This document shows positions 1-9,366 of a stretch of 64,000 nt of DNA, in pieces. The position numbers were made by a program, and so were the translations under genes. Under the pieces are notes generated by a model that saw only the letters and a program-made list of their open reading frames with translations, searched no databases and was not told the DNA's origin. Each line of letters opens with the position of its first letter. The stretch's first letter is position 1. The stretch lies in assembly GCF_003351865.1 (NCBI RefSeq), contig NZ_CP022242.1, forward strand, positions 1,302,001 to 1,366,000, given 5' to 3'. Source of the stretch: Methanofervidicoccus sp. A16. GTDB lineage: Archaea; AGJL01; Methanococci; Methanococcales; Methanococcaceae.

Positions 1-134
1 GTCATTACTCTTTAATCGAATTAGGTTTAGTAAAATGTATTGATGAAAATGGTATGAAGATCTATACCATCACCGACTATGGAAGAAACGTCGTAGAGTA
101 TTTAAAGGATTATGATCAAATAAGTAAATGGTGA
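1..134 (+). CDS. C-terminal fragment of a winged-helix-like protein (partial)
   Basis: An open frame enters from the left edge in frame 3 and stops at TGA 132-134. The 43 visible residues end in a beta-hairpin-like stretch (LVKCIDENGMKIYTITDYG) that resembles the wing and last helix of archaeal winged-helix DNA-binding proteins. The stop lies inside the ribosome-binding region of the next gene, so the two are probably cotranscribed and translationally coupled. The N-terminus is outside the window, so the family is an inference from the wing-like pattern. Confidence 0.55.
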   Translation, partial: HYSLIELGLVKCIDENGMKIYTITDYGRNVVEYLKDYDQISKW

Positions 135-139
135 GGGTC

Positions 140-1189
140 ATGAATATCGATTTCAATCATGATGTTCAGAGGATATTTGGTAAAAGTAATTACGAGTACC
201 AGTATCAGACAGACGATATAAATAAACTTATCGAATCCATGGACTTTACAATAAGGTATCTAAGTAACGAACTTTTAGTTGCATTCTTTAGACAGGGAAT
301 GGATTTTGGAATATATGGAGTAATTAGTAAGTACAGGCCAAAAATAGAGGAGGTAAATGCCCTGTTGGGATATCCCAACAGCGATTTCCTTTACAACTAT
401 ATTAAAACAGCCATTAGTTTGGAGATAGTGTATCAAAATGATGACGGCACCTTAGAGTTAAACATGGACAAAGAGATAACTATAAGACATCCAGAGTACG
501 ATAAATTTATGGAGGATTACTCTATAAACTACGACTATATGACTAAACTCACAAAGTACGCCCTTATAAGATACAACCATCCTAAGATATGGCTGAACTT
601 TATAGAGGATGCAGATATGTGGGATATTATATTAAACACCTCCTATATGAGATCATGTAGGAATGTGGTGGCTAACTACTTAAATTTAGGTAGTGGGGAC
701 CATGTATTGGATGTAGGTTGTGGATCTAGATCTCCTGAGTTTTACGTCTCCAAGATATGTCCAAAGGGGAAGTATACAGGTATAGATATATCAAAGAACC
801 TGTTAAAAATAGCTGAAATTAGAACTAAAAGATGGAACTTTGGAAATGTTGTACTGAAACCTATGGATTTCCACGATGCAATAATTAAAAATAAATACGA
901 CTACGTTATCTGTACCTATACCTTAAAGTACGTCTCCTCACCTAAGATATTCCTTAAAAAGATGATGGATGCTCTCTGTCCAGGAGGTAAGTTATTCATT
1001 GCAGAGGAGTTCTTCACAGATTTAGCTAAGGACGTTAATGTAGAACTCTTTGAATTCTACAATAGGTTGAACAAGTTCTTTAAGAGATATCTCTCAAAAC
1101 AGGAGATCTTAGACACCTTGGAGATGATGGGATACGATTTCAAATATGAGGTCTTAGGTAGCGGTATGTTGGTTATTGAGAAGGTATAA
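140..1189 (+). CDS. Class I SAM-dependent methyltransferase
   Basis: The C-terminal half is a Rossmann-type methyltransferase: glycine-rich motif I (VLDVGCGSRSPEF, about residues 189-201) is followed by the acidic motif II (YTGIDIS) and a post-I strand (YDYVICTYTLKYV). The N-terminal 180 residues are helical and may be a winged-helix dimerisation domain, as in many archaeal O-/C-methyltransferases. The substrate cannot be read from sequence. An in-frame ATG at 128 exists, but GGTGA at 130-134 is well spaced for the ATG at 140, giving 349 residues. The upstream reading frame ends at 134, so this is probably the second gene of an operon. No other motif narrows the function. Confidence 0.75.
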   Translation: MNIDFNHDVQRIFGKSNYEYQYQTDDINKLIESMDFTIRYLSNELLVAFFRQGMDFGIYGVISKYRPKIEEVNALLGYPNSDFLYNYIKTAISLEIVYQNDDGTLELNMDKEITIRHPEYDKFMEDYSINYDYMTKLTKYALIRYNHPKIWLNFIEDADMWDIILNTSYMRSCRNVVANYLNLGSGDHVLDVGCGSRSPEFYVSKICPKGKYTGIDISKNLLKIAEIRTKRWNFGNVVLKPMDFHDAIIKNKYDYVICTYTLKYVSSPKIFLKKMMDALCPGGKLFIAEEFFTDLAKDVNVELFEFYNRLNKFFKRYLSKQEILDTLEMMGYDFKYEVLGSGMLVIEKV

Positions 1190-1798
1190 TTTTAAAATTT
1201 TTATATGAATTTAGGTTTTTTACCGAGGATCAGGATTCTAACTATTTATATACCGAAGGAAATGTTTCTAAAAAGATTAAATAAGGATTTTATGTTTATA
1301 AGTTAGACTTTTGAACTAATATAACTATAAAAAAATAAAACAAATCTCAAAACATTTAGATAGAGAATAACAATACAGAATTGAAAAAATAAAAATAATT
1401 TTTTATTTTCTAGACTTACCTTAGTACTGAAGAAGTAAGCGGAGTTTTGTTATTTTCTTCTTAGAAGTTTTTACCTTTTTATTTTAATATTTTTTATTTT
1501 TATTTTTTATCCTATAATTTTTAAAATACCTAATATAAAATAAACCTTTAAAAATCTTATAAAAAATTAATAATATTGATAATATAACTAGAATAATAAA
1601 AATTGTAAAAGATTAAGAAATAAAGGAAACTTACATCTTTGATAATATCTTATAATAATAACCTTCTATTAAGGGAGAAATTCTTTTTTTGCCAATTATA
1701 GTTTAAATTACCTCAGAGCTCATACGGATCATCATAAATCAGTATAGGATTCTCATCATAGGTAGATATAAGTACCTAAATATTTTACAACTCTTCTA
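1190..1798. other. 609-bp AT-rich intergenic region
   Basis: This stretch separates the converging ends of the methyltransferase and the YkgJ-like gene. It has no convincing open frame or tRNA. Its right part, about 1509-1689, resembles 2370-2560 on the other side of the YkgJ-like gene (see the repeat entries). The rest is low-complexity A/T runs. Confidence 0.5.
1509..1689 (+). repeat. Degenerate direct repeat, copy 1
   Basis: The copy contains TCCTATAATTTTTAAA, then AAAGGAAACTTACATCTTT, then CTTCTATTAAGGGAGAAATT. The same blocks recur in the same order and orientation at 2370-2560 as TCCTATTAATTTTTTAAA, AAAGGGAAAAACTTAACATC and CTTCTTTAAGGGAAGAGTT. The match is imperfect, with indels. The two copies bracket the YkgJ-like gene. 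Confidence 0.45.
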
Positions 1799-2269
1799 CT
1801 ACTTATATCTATCTACTACAGATTTAAAGGCATCCTCAGGAGTTTTTCTCTCAATACCTAAATACTTAGCCACCAGTAGACCGTACCTTATATATTCCTC
1901 CTCAACTGGAAGATCTCCCATAAAGACTCCCGGACACTTTTCTAAAAACCAACTGTCGTAGGTTAACACCAACTGACCATCTATCTCCTGGATGGAATAG
2001 GGGCGAAGTCTACAGATTAGAGGTCTCACTGGGTATATAGAACATCTATTGCCCTTTAAGAATATACATCTATTTTTTATTCCCTTTAACTCTCCTATAG
2101 TGCCGTTGAAGTAATTTACATATTTCTTTACAAATTCTTTGAAGGGAATTTTTAAGTATCCACATATATTTCCAATATCTTTCTTTGTTATGGTAGGAGG
2201 ATCGCAACATCTTCCACATCTTCTACATGCCCATGAGATATTTTTTGTATCTATTTTAATATCTCCCAT
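1799..2269 (-). CDS. YkgJ-family cysteine cluster protein
   Basis: The protein carries the CxxCxxCC signature of the YkgJ/Fli-type zinc- or iron-binding family (CRRCGRCC, residues 15-22 from the ATG), a following DPP, and a second cysteine group (CIFLKGNRC, later PLICRLRP). Family members are about 100-160 residues and are thought to hold a metal or Fe-S cluster; no reaction is established. An in-frame GTG lies at 2278, but its GTGA sequence is the best ribosome site for the ATG at 2269, so I use 2269. It stands alone on its strand and is flanked on both sides by long AT-rich gaps with related repeats. Confidence 0.75.
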   Translation of the reverse strand: MGDIKIDTKNISWACRRCGRCCDPPTITKKDIGNICGYLKIPFKEFVKKYVNYFNGTIGELKGIKNRCIFLKGNRCSIYPVRPLICRLRPYSIQEIDGQLVLTYDSWFLEKCPGVFMGDLPVEEEYIRYGLLVAKYLGIERKTPEDAFKSVVDRYK

Positions 2270-2278
2270 GGTTTTCAC

Positions 2279-2680
2279 ATGATATTTTTTATAATCTATT
2301 TTGTCGGTCTATTGAAAATAAATATAGTTGAAAAAATTGAGATTAAAAGTTTTTTATTTTTAATTCATTGTCCTATTAATTTTTTAAACGCTTATAATAA
2401 ATCCTAAAACTCTTATAATAGGGTTAATATTATACTAATTAATAACGATTCTAATAACGATTAAAGTAAAAAATTAGTAAAAATTAATAAATAAAGGGAA
2501 AAACTTAACATCTTTTATAACACTGTAGTAATAACTTCTTTAAGGGAAGAGTTCCTTTTTAATACTTATTATTAAGTTAAGAACAATTTACACTGTTTTT
2601 TATAGAATACCATTTTTTATTTTTCTGATTTTTTAATAATTTTTATAATAAAAATTTAATTTATGATTAAGAAAGATTTC
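2279..2680. other. 402-bp AT-rich intergenic region
   Basis: This lies between the start of the YkgJ-like gene and the stop of the long HEAT-like gene, both on the minus strand. It holds the second copy of the degenerate direct repeat and must also hold the YkgJ-like promoter. No open frame was seen. Confidence 0.45.
2370..2560 (+). repeat. Degenerate direct repeat, copy 2
   Basis: Blocks TCCTATTAATTTTTTAAA, AAAGGGAAAAACTTAACATC and CTTCTTTAAGGGAAGAGTT occur in the order seen at 1509-1689. Copy 2 lies upstream of the YkgJ-like gene and copy 1 downstream of it. No transposase is nearby. Confidence 0.45.
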
Positions 2681-5600
2681 TTAGATAACTATACGTCTTT
2701 CAAGTTCCCTATATTTCTTGAGATATTCTTCCCCTAACTTTTCAATATTGTAGTTACTTCTCTCCAAAAGTCTTTTTATATACAGGTATAGATAGGTTAT
2801 TTCTTCATCCTTCAATACTTCGTAGTATTCCAATAACTTCTTCAATACCGTACTTACAATATTTTCATCTAATAGTACAGATTCACACATTAGGAGTATA
2901 ATATCTAATGTACTTTTAATAAGGTCCCAAGGTTGCTTCTTTATATCTCCAGAGAATATTGCATTTACTATAAGCGCTACATTGTCCATATTTTGACATA
3001 TTATATTATGGGGGGATGTTATAGTATGGATGCCTATCATATCCATATACTTAGATAGTATCTCCTCTTTTGAAATTTTCCCTTCTTCGAGCATTTTACG
3101 GATCTCTCCACAGAGTCTTTTACAGTGTTCTACTCTATCTTTTATAATCTCTCTTATTGCCCTCAAAATATCTAATTTGAAGTACATTGGTATATCTTCA
3201 TATAACATATGTAGTAAATGCCTCAACGGTTTCTTATTGCCCCACTCTCCTTTGTAGTACTCTATAATGTTCCTCTCCAACCATCCTTCCTCTACTGATG
3301 CTAACTCCTCCAATAATATTATAACCCTCTTAAATAGTAGGTGGTTATTATCTGAGCAGAGGTTATAGAGTATCCTGAATAGATCTTTATTGCCTAGCAA
3401 CATATTTAACAATCTTTCATTTTCCTGAATTTCGCTTATAAGGTAGTCTATAATTTTAATTTTTACTGTGACTTTATCTTCATTCTCTAATATATCCATG
3501 GCTTTATTTAGGAAATCCTCAAGATTAAGATGATCTGGAATTATTAATTTCCCTTCAGTTGGTAGATATTGTATAATAAGATAGATATCTTTCCAATCCA
3601 TATTCTCTAATTTTTTGTATTTGATCTCCACTATAGACTTTTTTTCCATATACTCTTTTAACTCTAATTCTTCCTTAACGATGGCCTTACTTTCGTCATC
3701 TTCTATGTTAGATAGAATTTTCAATGCCATTTCAGCATTTTTTCCACAGATATGCTCATATATTGCTATCTCTTTTACTTTATTTATTAAATTATAACTT
3801 ATATGGAACTTTTCTTTAATCATTGCCAGTAATCTTTTAAGTTTATAATATCTAACAACAATTATAGGTTCCATTATATTTAAGAATAATTTTTCCTCTA
3901 AATAATAGGGAATAGTAGAATGCTTATCTCTTATTTTCTTTATAATCTCATCTGCCTCTTTAAATCCCATATGTTTTAGTAAAATAAGTTCATACAGTAT
4001 ATAGAATATTTCTCTATGGATTTCCATATGAGATATCATATCTAGATACTCCCCTATAGCACTATATTTTTTATTTTTAATAGACCCCCTCAGTTTTAAT
4101 TTAATGGCCACTGCTATTGCCTTTCTTAATTCCTTATGATCCCAATACTTTCTAAACAACTCTTTTCGCTCCTCTTCGGAAATATTATGATAATTTTTGA
4201 AATACTTAATTGAGGGGTATTTTTCAACTATACCGCTTTCCTCTAGTATATTTAAATATGCCTCTCTTAATACCTCATGTCTATCATTTAAATATTTTGT
4301 AATCATCTCGTAAGCGACTTCCCTACATATATTTTCATTATCAAAGAGATGGGGAGACTTCTCTAAAACTGTTTTCCAGAATAGTACATACTCCAACCTA
4401 CCTTGAGAAAACCTATCATCGAATAGGATGAGAGTGTCTATTATTAGATCTTCTGGAATGGAGGTATTTAATTGAGCGACGATTCTTAATATCCAGGCTC
4501 CTAAACTTCTAACTATAAAATAATTATCACGTATTAGATATTTTATAGTATCTAAAACGTTAGTACTGTATTCAGGTTTTATATGGAGCAAATTACCTAG
4601 ATATTTTCCAGAGTAGAACCTATCTAACCATCCTCCTATCCATACAGATCTCCTTACAGAAGTAATTATATCAAGCATCAAGTATCTATAGTCATCAATT
4701 CCTAGAGAAGATATTTCTTTTATTGTATCTGTATCAAAGTAAGGGGAACTTTTAGTTGAAGGGCACTTTTTATTTAACTTTAACAGTACACATACTCCGT
4801 TGTAGTAACATAGATATCCTTCATTCATGATACTTTCTATATCAACCTTATCAATTATTTCTTCTATTTTTTCTAAGATATACTGAAAACCGCTCCATTT
4901 TACAAGATTACATAAAGCCTCAAGAGAAGTTCCTTTGAGAAGATAGTTGCTCTCGGTGGCTAAAACATCCTCTATTATTTTGAAGAACTCATCAATATCC
5001 CTTTTACTTAGATGTTGGTAGACATTTTCTACAGTTACGATCTTGGAAAAGAGCAATATTGCAGAGAGCTTAATCATAAAATTGTCGTTCTTTATCTGTT
5101 GTAAGACCTCCTCTAGTAGCATCTTACTAAGGTTTTTATTTTCATCTAGTAGTTCCTTAAGGGGCTTGAAATGAGTGTAGAACAGCATTAAAATTATTTT
5201 TACGACCGGAGTTTTAAACTGTGTCAAATCGTAAATTAAATCATCTATTTCTTCCTTTGTTAACTGCTTTTTAAAGTACTTATAAAGAATATACTCAACA
5301 GTCCCTCTTTTAAATTGTGGTTTTTCTTTTTTATATTCAAGATATACATATACCCTATAAACGTATACAAATTTTGATACTATATGCTCTTTTTCTGTAT
5401 TTGCAAACTCTTCTAATATCTCAATGGCAAGTAACTGTATAAGTTTATACCTGTGTCCAGTGGCTATGGCTATTATTTCAGGTAGTGTATTTGTAATATA
5501 TTCGGGGTTTATCGTAGAGATTAGTCCCATACTAAATAGAGCATACATTACTTTAATAGGCTCTGAAGAGTATAACTTCAGTGATAGAGAGAGAACATAT

Positions 5601-5941
5601 CTTGATACTATTTCTATGTCTAAAGATGAGATAATTCTTCTAGCCATTTCCGAGAGTATTGCAATAGGGGTGTTGGCCCAAAGATATAACAGGACAAAGA
5701 TATCTTCATTTATAATATTATATTCTAATACTATCCTCTTTATAGAGTGGGCTAGATTTATTCTAATAAATCTATTTGTATCTAAGGCCAACTCCATAAT
5801 ATATGGAGTTAATCTGTTAATTTCCTCCTGATCGTTAATATACCCCAATATCCTAGCAGCTTCAGATCGTTTTTTCCAATCTTGTTGATAGTATTCCAAG
5901 AACAATTTTGAGAGTTCTTTTGAAGACATCTGTTCATACAT
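2681..5941 (-). CDS. Giant HEAT/ARM-like helical-repeat protein, unknown function
   Basis: This 1086-residue protein is almost entirely amphipathic helices. The first 200 residues show repeating helix pairs of the HEAT/ARM type, for example a run of RSEAARILGYI, RLTPYIMELAL and IRINLAHSIKRI. There is no signal peptide, transmembrane segment, nucleotide-binding motif or cysteine cluster. Such solenoids usually act as protein-binding scaffolds. I do not recognise the family; function is unknown. The start has a plausible AGGGA ribosome site. It is divergently arranged with cooC, 148 bp apart, so the two promoters share one short region. Its codon use and AT content look a little higher in AT than the neighbouring metabolic genes. 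Confidence 0.7.
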   Translation of the reverse strand: MYEQMSSKELSKLFLEYYQQDWKKRSEAARILGYINDQEEINRLTPYIMELALDTNRFIRINLAHSIKRIVLEYNIINEDIFVLLYLWANTPIAILSEMARRIISSLDIEIVSRYVLSLSLKLYSSEPIKVMYALFSMGLISTINPEYITNTLPEIIAIATGHRYKLIQLLAIEILEEFANTEKEHIVSKFVYVYRVYVYLEYKKEKPQFKRGTVEYILYKYFKKQLTKEEIDDLIYDLTQFKTPVVKIILMLFYTHFKPLKELLDENKNLSKMLLEEVLQQIKNDNFMIKLSAILLFSKIVTVENVYQHLSKRDIDEFFKIIEDVLATESNYLLKGTSLEALCNLVKWSGFQYILEKIEEIIDKVDIESIMNEGYLCYYNGVCVLLKLNKKCPSTKSSPYFDTDTIKEISSLGIDDYRYLMLDIITSVRRSVWIGGWLDRFYSGKYLGNLLHIKPEYSTNVLDTIKYLIRDNYFIVRSLGAWILRIVAQLNTSIPEDLIIDTLILFDDRFSQGRLEYVLFWKTVLEKSPHLFDNENICREVAYEMITKYLNDRHEVLREAYLNILEESGIVEKYPSIKYFKNYHNISEEERKELFRKYWDHKELRKAIAVAIKLKLRGSIKNKKYSAIGEYLDMISHMEIHREIFYILYELILLKHMGFKEADEIIKKIRDKHSTIPYYLEEKLFLNIMEPIIVVRYYKLKRLLAMIKEKFHISYNLINKVKEIAIYEHICGKNAEMALKILSNIEDDESKAIVKEELELKEYMEKKSIVEIKYKKLENMDWKDIYLIIQYLPTEGKLIIPDHLNLEDFLNKAMDILENEDKVTVKIKIIDYLISEIQENERLLNMLLGNKDLFRILYNLCSDNNHLLFKRVIILLEELASVEEGWLERNIIEYYKGEWGNKKPLRHLLHMLYEDIPMYFKLDILRAIREIIKDRVEHCKRLCGEIRKMLEEGKISKEEILSKYMDMIGIHTITSPHNIICQNMDNVALIVNAIFSGDIKKQPWDLIKSTLDIILLMCESVLLDENIVSTVLKKLLEYYEVLKDEEITYLYLYIKRLLERSNYNIEKLGEEYLKKYRELERRIVI

Positions 5942-6089
5942 ATAAATCCCTATATATAGATCAATTTAAGTAACAAATACATAGAACAACAATGTTAAAA
6001 TGATAAATATAAATTTTTTGTGTAGGTAAATAAGTATAATACTCATTATAAAAATTATTCAAAAATTATATAACATTTGTGGTGATATA

Positions 6090-6851
6090 TTGACAAAAAT
6101 AATCGCTGTAAGTGGAAAGGGAGGCACTGGAAAAACTATGTTTTCAACCCTTCTTGTAAAGGCACTGTCTAAAAGGAATAAAAATCTACTTGTTATAGAT
6201 GCAGATCCAGATTCGAACCTGCCAGAAACCCTTGGTGTAGAGGTGGAGAAAACTATAGGTGATATAAGGGAGGAATTGAAGAGGTTGATAGAGGAGAATA
6301 AGTTACCTCCAGGGATATCTAAACAGGAGTACCTTATGGGAAAGATATACGAGATAATAGTGGAGACTGATAACTACGATCTATTGGTGATGGGAAGGCC
6401 CGAAGGTAGTGGTTGTTATTGTAGTGTAAATAACTGGTTAAGGCAGATAATAGATAACCTATCAACGTCTTACGACTACGTAGTGATAGACACTGAGGCT
6501 GGACTGGAACATCTAAGTAGGAGGACTACCCAGAACGTAGATACTATGATAGTAGTGACTGATGCATCGAAAAGGGGACTTGGAACTGCAAAGAGGATAA
6601 AGAAGTTGGCAGAGGAGTTAGATATTAAGTTTAAAAATATCTATGTAGTGGCTAACAAGGTAGATGAGAAAAGTGCTGAAATGGTGGAGAAATATGCCAA
6701 AGAATTGGGACTTAAGTTAATTGGAAAGTTGCCCTACAGTGAAGAAATTGCTAAGTACGATCTCCTAGGGATACCTCTATTTAACATAGATGAGAATAAC
6801 GAGGTTTATAGGGAAGTGGAAAAAATAGTAGATAAGTATATTGTATCTTAA
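6090..6851 (+). CDS. cooC: CooC-type nickel-insertion ATPase (CO dehydrogenase maturation)
   Basis: A MinD/CooC-type P-loop ATPase of 253 residues. The deviant Walker A motif (SGKGGTGKT, residues 8-16), a DADPDSNLP switch, and the GSGCYC motif (CxC, near residue 110) that binds nickel in CooC are all present. The family matures the C-cluster of CO dehydrogenase/acetyl-CoA synthase, which this organism would use for autotrophic carbon fixation. The start is TTG at 6090, preceded by GGTGA at 6081-6085. No CODH subunit gene lies in the window, so the gene is separated from its target. It is divergent from the HEAT-like gene and convergent with hmd across an AT-rich gap. Confidence 0.88.
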   Translation: MTKIIAVSGKGGTGKTMFSTLLVKALSKRNKNLLVIDADPDSNLPETLGVEVEKTIGDIREELKRLIEENKLPPGISKQEYLMGKIYEIIVETDNYDLLVMGRPEGSGCYCSVNNWLRQIIDNLSTSYDYVVIDTEAGLEHLSRRTTQNVDTMIVVTDASKRGLGTAKRIKKLAEELDIKFKNIYVVANKVDEKSAEMVEKYAKELGLKLIGKLPYSEEIAKYDLLGIPLFNIDENNEVYREVEKIVDKYIVS

Positions 6852-7249
6852 AGAGGTTGTTAAAAAAAAAAGATGGTAAAATAATGTCTATATTTTTATT
6901 CTATTTTTAATAATAAAATACATTATATTAATAATAATTTATAAAAACAATTATAATAATTTTTATATTTATTTAATTAAATTTCTAGGTTAAATTTTTA
7001 AAGTATTAAAAACTAAAAAAATAAGAATTAAATTAGTTTAATTATAATTACAAAAATTTATAAAACAGTAAAAAATAAAGTAAATAAAGGTACCTTAAAT
7101 ACTCTAGAAAATAGAAAAATGAGTCATAACTCTAAAAATAATTAACCCACTGTTAAATATAAAAAACGTATTTATAACTATTTTTTATTATAAATTAATT
7201 TTAACTGTTCTTTAACAAAAAAGATTAAAAAATAAAGAATTTATCTAAA
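6852..7249. other. 398-bp AT-rich gap between convergent cooC and hmd
   Basis: Very A/T-rich sequence between two stop codons. It contains runs of A and T that could serve as archaeal U-tract terminators for both genes. I see no open frame, RNA gene or clear repeat. Confidence 0.45.
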
Positions 7250-8284
7250 TTATTCCTTCTTACCGTACTTCTCCAATACCTTCAAGGCATGAGGTAGTAT
7301 ATCTGAGAGAGGTCCAAAGCACATACTGTCTGCTGTACCAGTTAGAGCCTTAGGATCTAATCTCTTCTCCATGTTGTTTATACCTTCTTCTCTCATTAAC
7401 TCCAGTATAACACTGATAGCCTCATCTGCCATAGTCTGGGCAAAGTCTGCAGGTGCTCCAAGTATCTTTGTAACAGCGTCTCTGTATGCCAACAATACTG
7501 CGTAGACTGTAGCGGTAACTGCAGATCCCATATCACATACTGGACTTATAAGGTTTGCAGGTAGTCTGTAGGCGTTACCTCTTGCCATCTTTGCTATGTT
7601 GTATAGTTTCTCCAATGCCTCTTCAGAGGCAAATCCTTCTGCCAGGAATACCTGTCCCTTCATCTCAGGTACTGCACCTGGATGGTAAGATATAATATTT
7701 AGATCCTCTCTTCCTAAGTCCTTAAATATCTGGGCAAATTTTGGAGTTGATATTGTACAGGCGTGTGTTACTATGGCACCTTCCTTTATTGCATCTGCGA
7801 ACTTTTTAATTATACCTGGCTGACTCTTACCCTTTGGTAGCCAGGTTATTACAATATCAGCATCACTTACAGCCTCCCTGTCATCGGAGGTTGTTTTCAA
7901 TCCTACATCCTCTGGATGTACCAGGTGGATACATGCCTTAGGTGGTTTTGGAAGTTCCTTAGCTTTTTCCATTACCTTTTTTCTAATAGCAGGCATTACC
8001 TTTTCAGGATCTCCAGATAGGTGTGCCTCTATAACCTCCTGTGGATCGAACTCATCTATTACAACGAGTCCTGGTTCCTCTGAGAAACAAGGATCGGAGA
8101 GTACAACCTCATCTACATCTGGGACAAGGTGTAGTAATTCTGCTCCGTAGGTAACAGAGGAGTGGGTTAATGCAATCTCTGGTTTATTTACCTTATTTGC
8201 TACCTCTACAGCCCTTGCAAAGTTTGTAATTCCTGAGGCAGCGTGGGTTCTATAACACCCTGCTCCTAATATGGCGATTTTCAT
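7250..8284 (-). CDS. hmd: H2-forming methylene-tetrahydromethanopterin dehydrogenase ([Fe]-hydrogenase)
   Basis: Hmd reduces methenyl-tetrahydromethanopterin with H2 in the cytoplasmic CO2-to-methane pathway. The 344-residue protein has the Rossmann start (MKIAILGAGCYRTH), the catalytic His14 and Cys176 (THACTIST), the ligand of the iron-guanylylpyridinol cofactor, at the canonical positions. That argues for an active Hmd and not a paralogue lacking the cysteine. Some cysteines often seen in relatives are replaced (HPGAVPEM, VCDMGSA), but these are not known ligands. A strong AGGTGAT site precedes the ATG. The hcg cofactor genes are not nearby. In this group hmd is known to respond to nickel and hydrogen supply, but no operator was recognised here. 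Confidence 0.95.
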   Translation of the reverse strand: MKIAILGAGCYRTHAASGITNFARAVEVANKVNKPEIALTHSSVTYGAELLHLVPDVDEVVLSDPCFSEEPGLVVIDEFDPQEVIEAHLSGDPEKVMPAIRKKVMEKAKELPKPPKACIHLVHPEDVGLKTTSDDREAVSDADIVITWLPKGKSQPGIIKKFADAIKEGAIVTHACTISTPKFAQIFKDLGREDLNIISYHPGAVPEMKGQVFLAEGFASEEALEKLYNIAKMARGNAYRLPANLISPVCDMGSAVTATVYAVLLAYRDAVTKILGAPADFAQTMADEAISVILELMREEGINNMEKRLDPKALTGTADSMCFGPLSDILPHALKVLEKYGKKE

Positions 8285-8465
8285 ACCATCACCTTATTTT
8301 TTGTTAATCGTTATTATTATCTATAACGATATATTATAAAAAGTTGTCGTTTTGAAATTATTGAAATACCTATTAACCAACTTAGGATATGATATTTAAT
8401 AAGTTAATAATGAAAAGTTATTTTTCCTCTATTTATATATTTAAATATACGAATATAATCCTTAC

Positions 8466-8471
8466 AAAAAA
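8466..8471 (-). terminator. U-tract terminator of tRNA-Cys
   Basis: Six A on the plus strand read as six T on the minus strand, directly after the encoded CCA of the tRNA. This is the short oligo-T form of archaeal intrinsic terminators. Confidence 0.5.
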
Positions 8472-8548
8472 TGGAGCCAGGGGAGGGATTTGAACCCTCC
8501 TAAAGCGGATCTGCAGTCCGCCGCCTCGCCAGACTAGACTACCCTGGC
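8472..8548 (-). tRNA. tRNA-Cys (anticodon GCA)
   Basis: The minus strand folds into a cloverleaf. The acceptor arm is GCCAGGG/CCCTGGC, the anticodon stem GCGGA/TCCGC has loop CTGCAGA with anticodon GCA, there is a 5-nt variable loop TTTAG, and the T arm is GAGGG-TTCAAAT-CCCTC. The discriminator base is U73, the identity element of tRNA-Cys, and CCA is encoded. In Methanococcales this tRNA is usually charged by the indirect SepRS/SepCysS route. No intron is present. Confidence 0.95.
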
Positions 8549-8592
8549 TCAATATCCGTTCTGAGAATATCCACTATGGTAATAATCATATC

Positions 8593-8610
8593 TAATATAT
8601 AAACTTTTCG
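8593..8610 (-). promoter_or_regulatory. BRE/TATA promoter of tRNA-Cys
   Basis: The minus strand reads CGAAAAGTTTATATATTA, a purine-rich BRE followed by a good archaeal TATA box. Transcription would start about 25 bp downstream, near 8570, leaving a leader of about 20 nt before the mature tRNA 5' end at 8548. Confidence 0.6.
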
Positions 8611-8652
8611 GTTATAAAACATACTAAGAAAGTGAAATAAAAAACAATAAAT

Positions 8653-9366
8653 ATGTCTAATTCTAAAATTATTGTAAAAATTATTGAAGAGATAGGTATG
8701 ACAGAGTATGATTTTAAAATAGAGTACAGTCCAGCCTACTCCCTACTGAAGATAAACCTTAAAGATCAGAGTATAATAGGGGAAACTGGTGCCATGGTTT
8801 ATATGTCCAAGGGTATCCAGGTGGATACGGATATAAAGGGAGGTTTAATAGGGGCATTAAAGAGGATGGTGGTGGGGGAGAATCTCTTTTTAAATAAATT
8901 CTATGGAACTGGTACCTTGGCCTTGGCTCCAAAATATGTAGGGGATATTACCCACTACAGGTTAGATGGGACTCTCTACGTCCAAAGTGGTGCCTATTTA
9001 GCATCTTCACCAGATGTAGAGATAGATACTAAACTTGGCGACTTAAAGATGATATTTGGTGGAATGGGACTTTTTCTGATGAAACTTGAAGGTAAGGGGG
9101 ATGTATTCCTCTCCTCCTTTGGAGCCCTTGAAACTATCGAGTTAGAAGATGAGGAGGTTATAGTGGATAACGGAAACCTTGTAGGATTTACAGAAGGTCT
9201 TGAGTACTCCTTAAAGAAAATAGGAGGAGGTTTAAAAACTACAATCTTCAGTGGGGAGGGTAGAGTGTATGAGTTTAGAGGTACAGGTAAGATATTCATC
9301 CAAACTAGAAATATTTTAGAATTTGGAGAGTTCCTATCTGAGTATATTGTTAGGAAGGATCGTTAA
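8653..9366 (+). CDS. AIM24/TIGR00266-family beta-structured protein
   Basis: The 237-residue protein matches the AIM24 (TIGR00266) family by its run of short beta strands with glycine turns: an EYSPAYSLLKINL start, KGGLIGALKRMVVGE, LAPKYVGDI, and a repeated GG.GLFLMKLEG-type hairpin. The family is widespread in prokaryotes, forms a beta-barrel-like fold, and has no proved enzymatic role. The ATG at 8653 has no ribosome site; the ATG at 8698 fits the usual family N-terminus, so the first 15 residues may not be translated. Its 3' end overlaps the convergent radical SAM gene by 17 bp. Confidence 0.75.
   Translation: MSNSKIIVKIIEEIGMTEYDFKIEYSPAYSLLKINLKDQSIIGETGAMVYMSKGIQVDTDIKGGLIGALKRMVVGENLFLNKFYGTGTLALAPKYVGDITHYRLDGTLYVQSGAYLASSPDVEIDTKLGDLKMIFGGMGLFLMKLEGKGDVFLSSFGALETIELEDEEVIVDNGNLVGFTEGLEYSLKKIGGGLKTTIFSGEGRVYEFRGTGKIFIQTRNILEFGEFLSEYIVRKDR

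Noticed and set aside
7250-8284. Hmd paralogue lacking activity
   Set aside because: His14 and Cys176 are both present at canonical positions.
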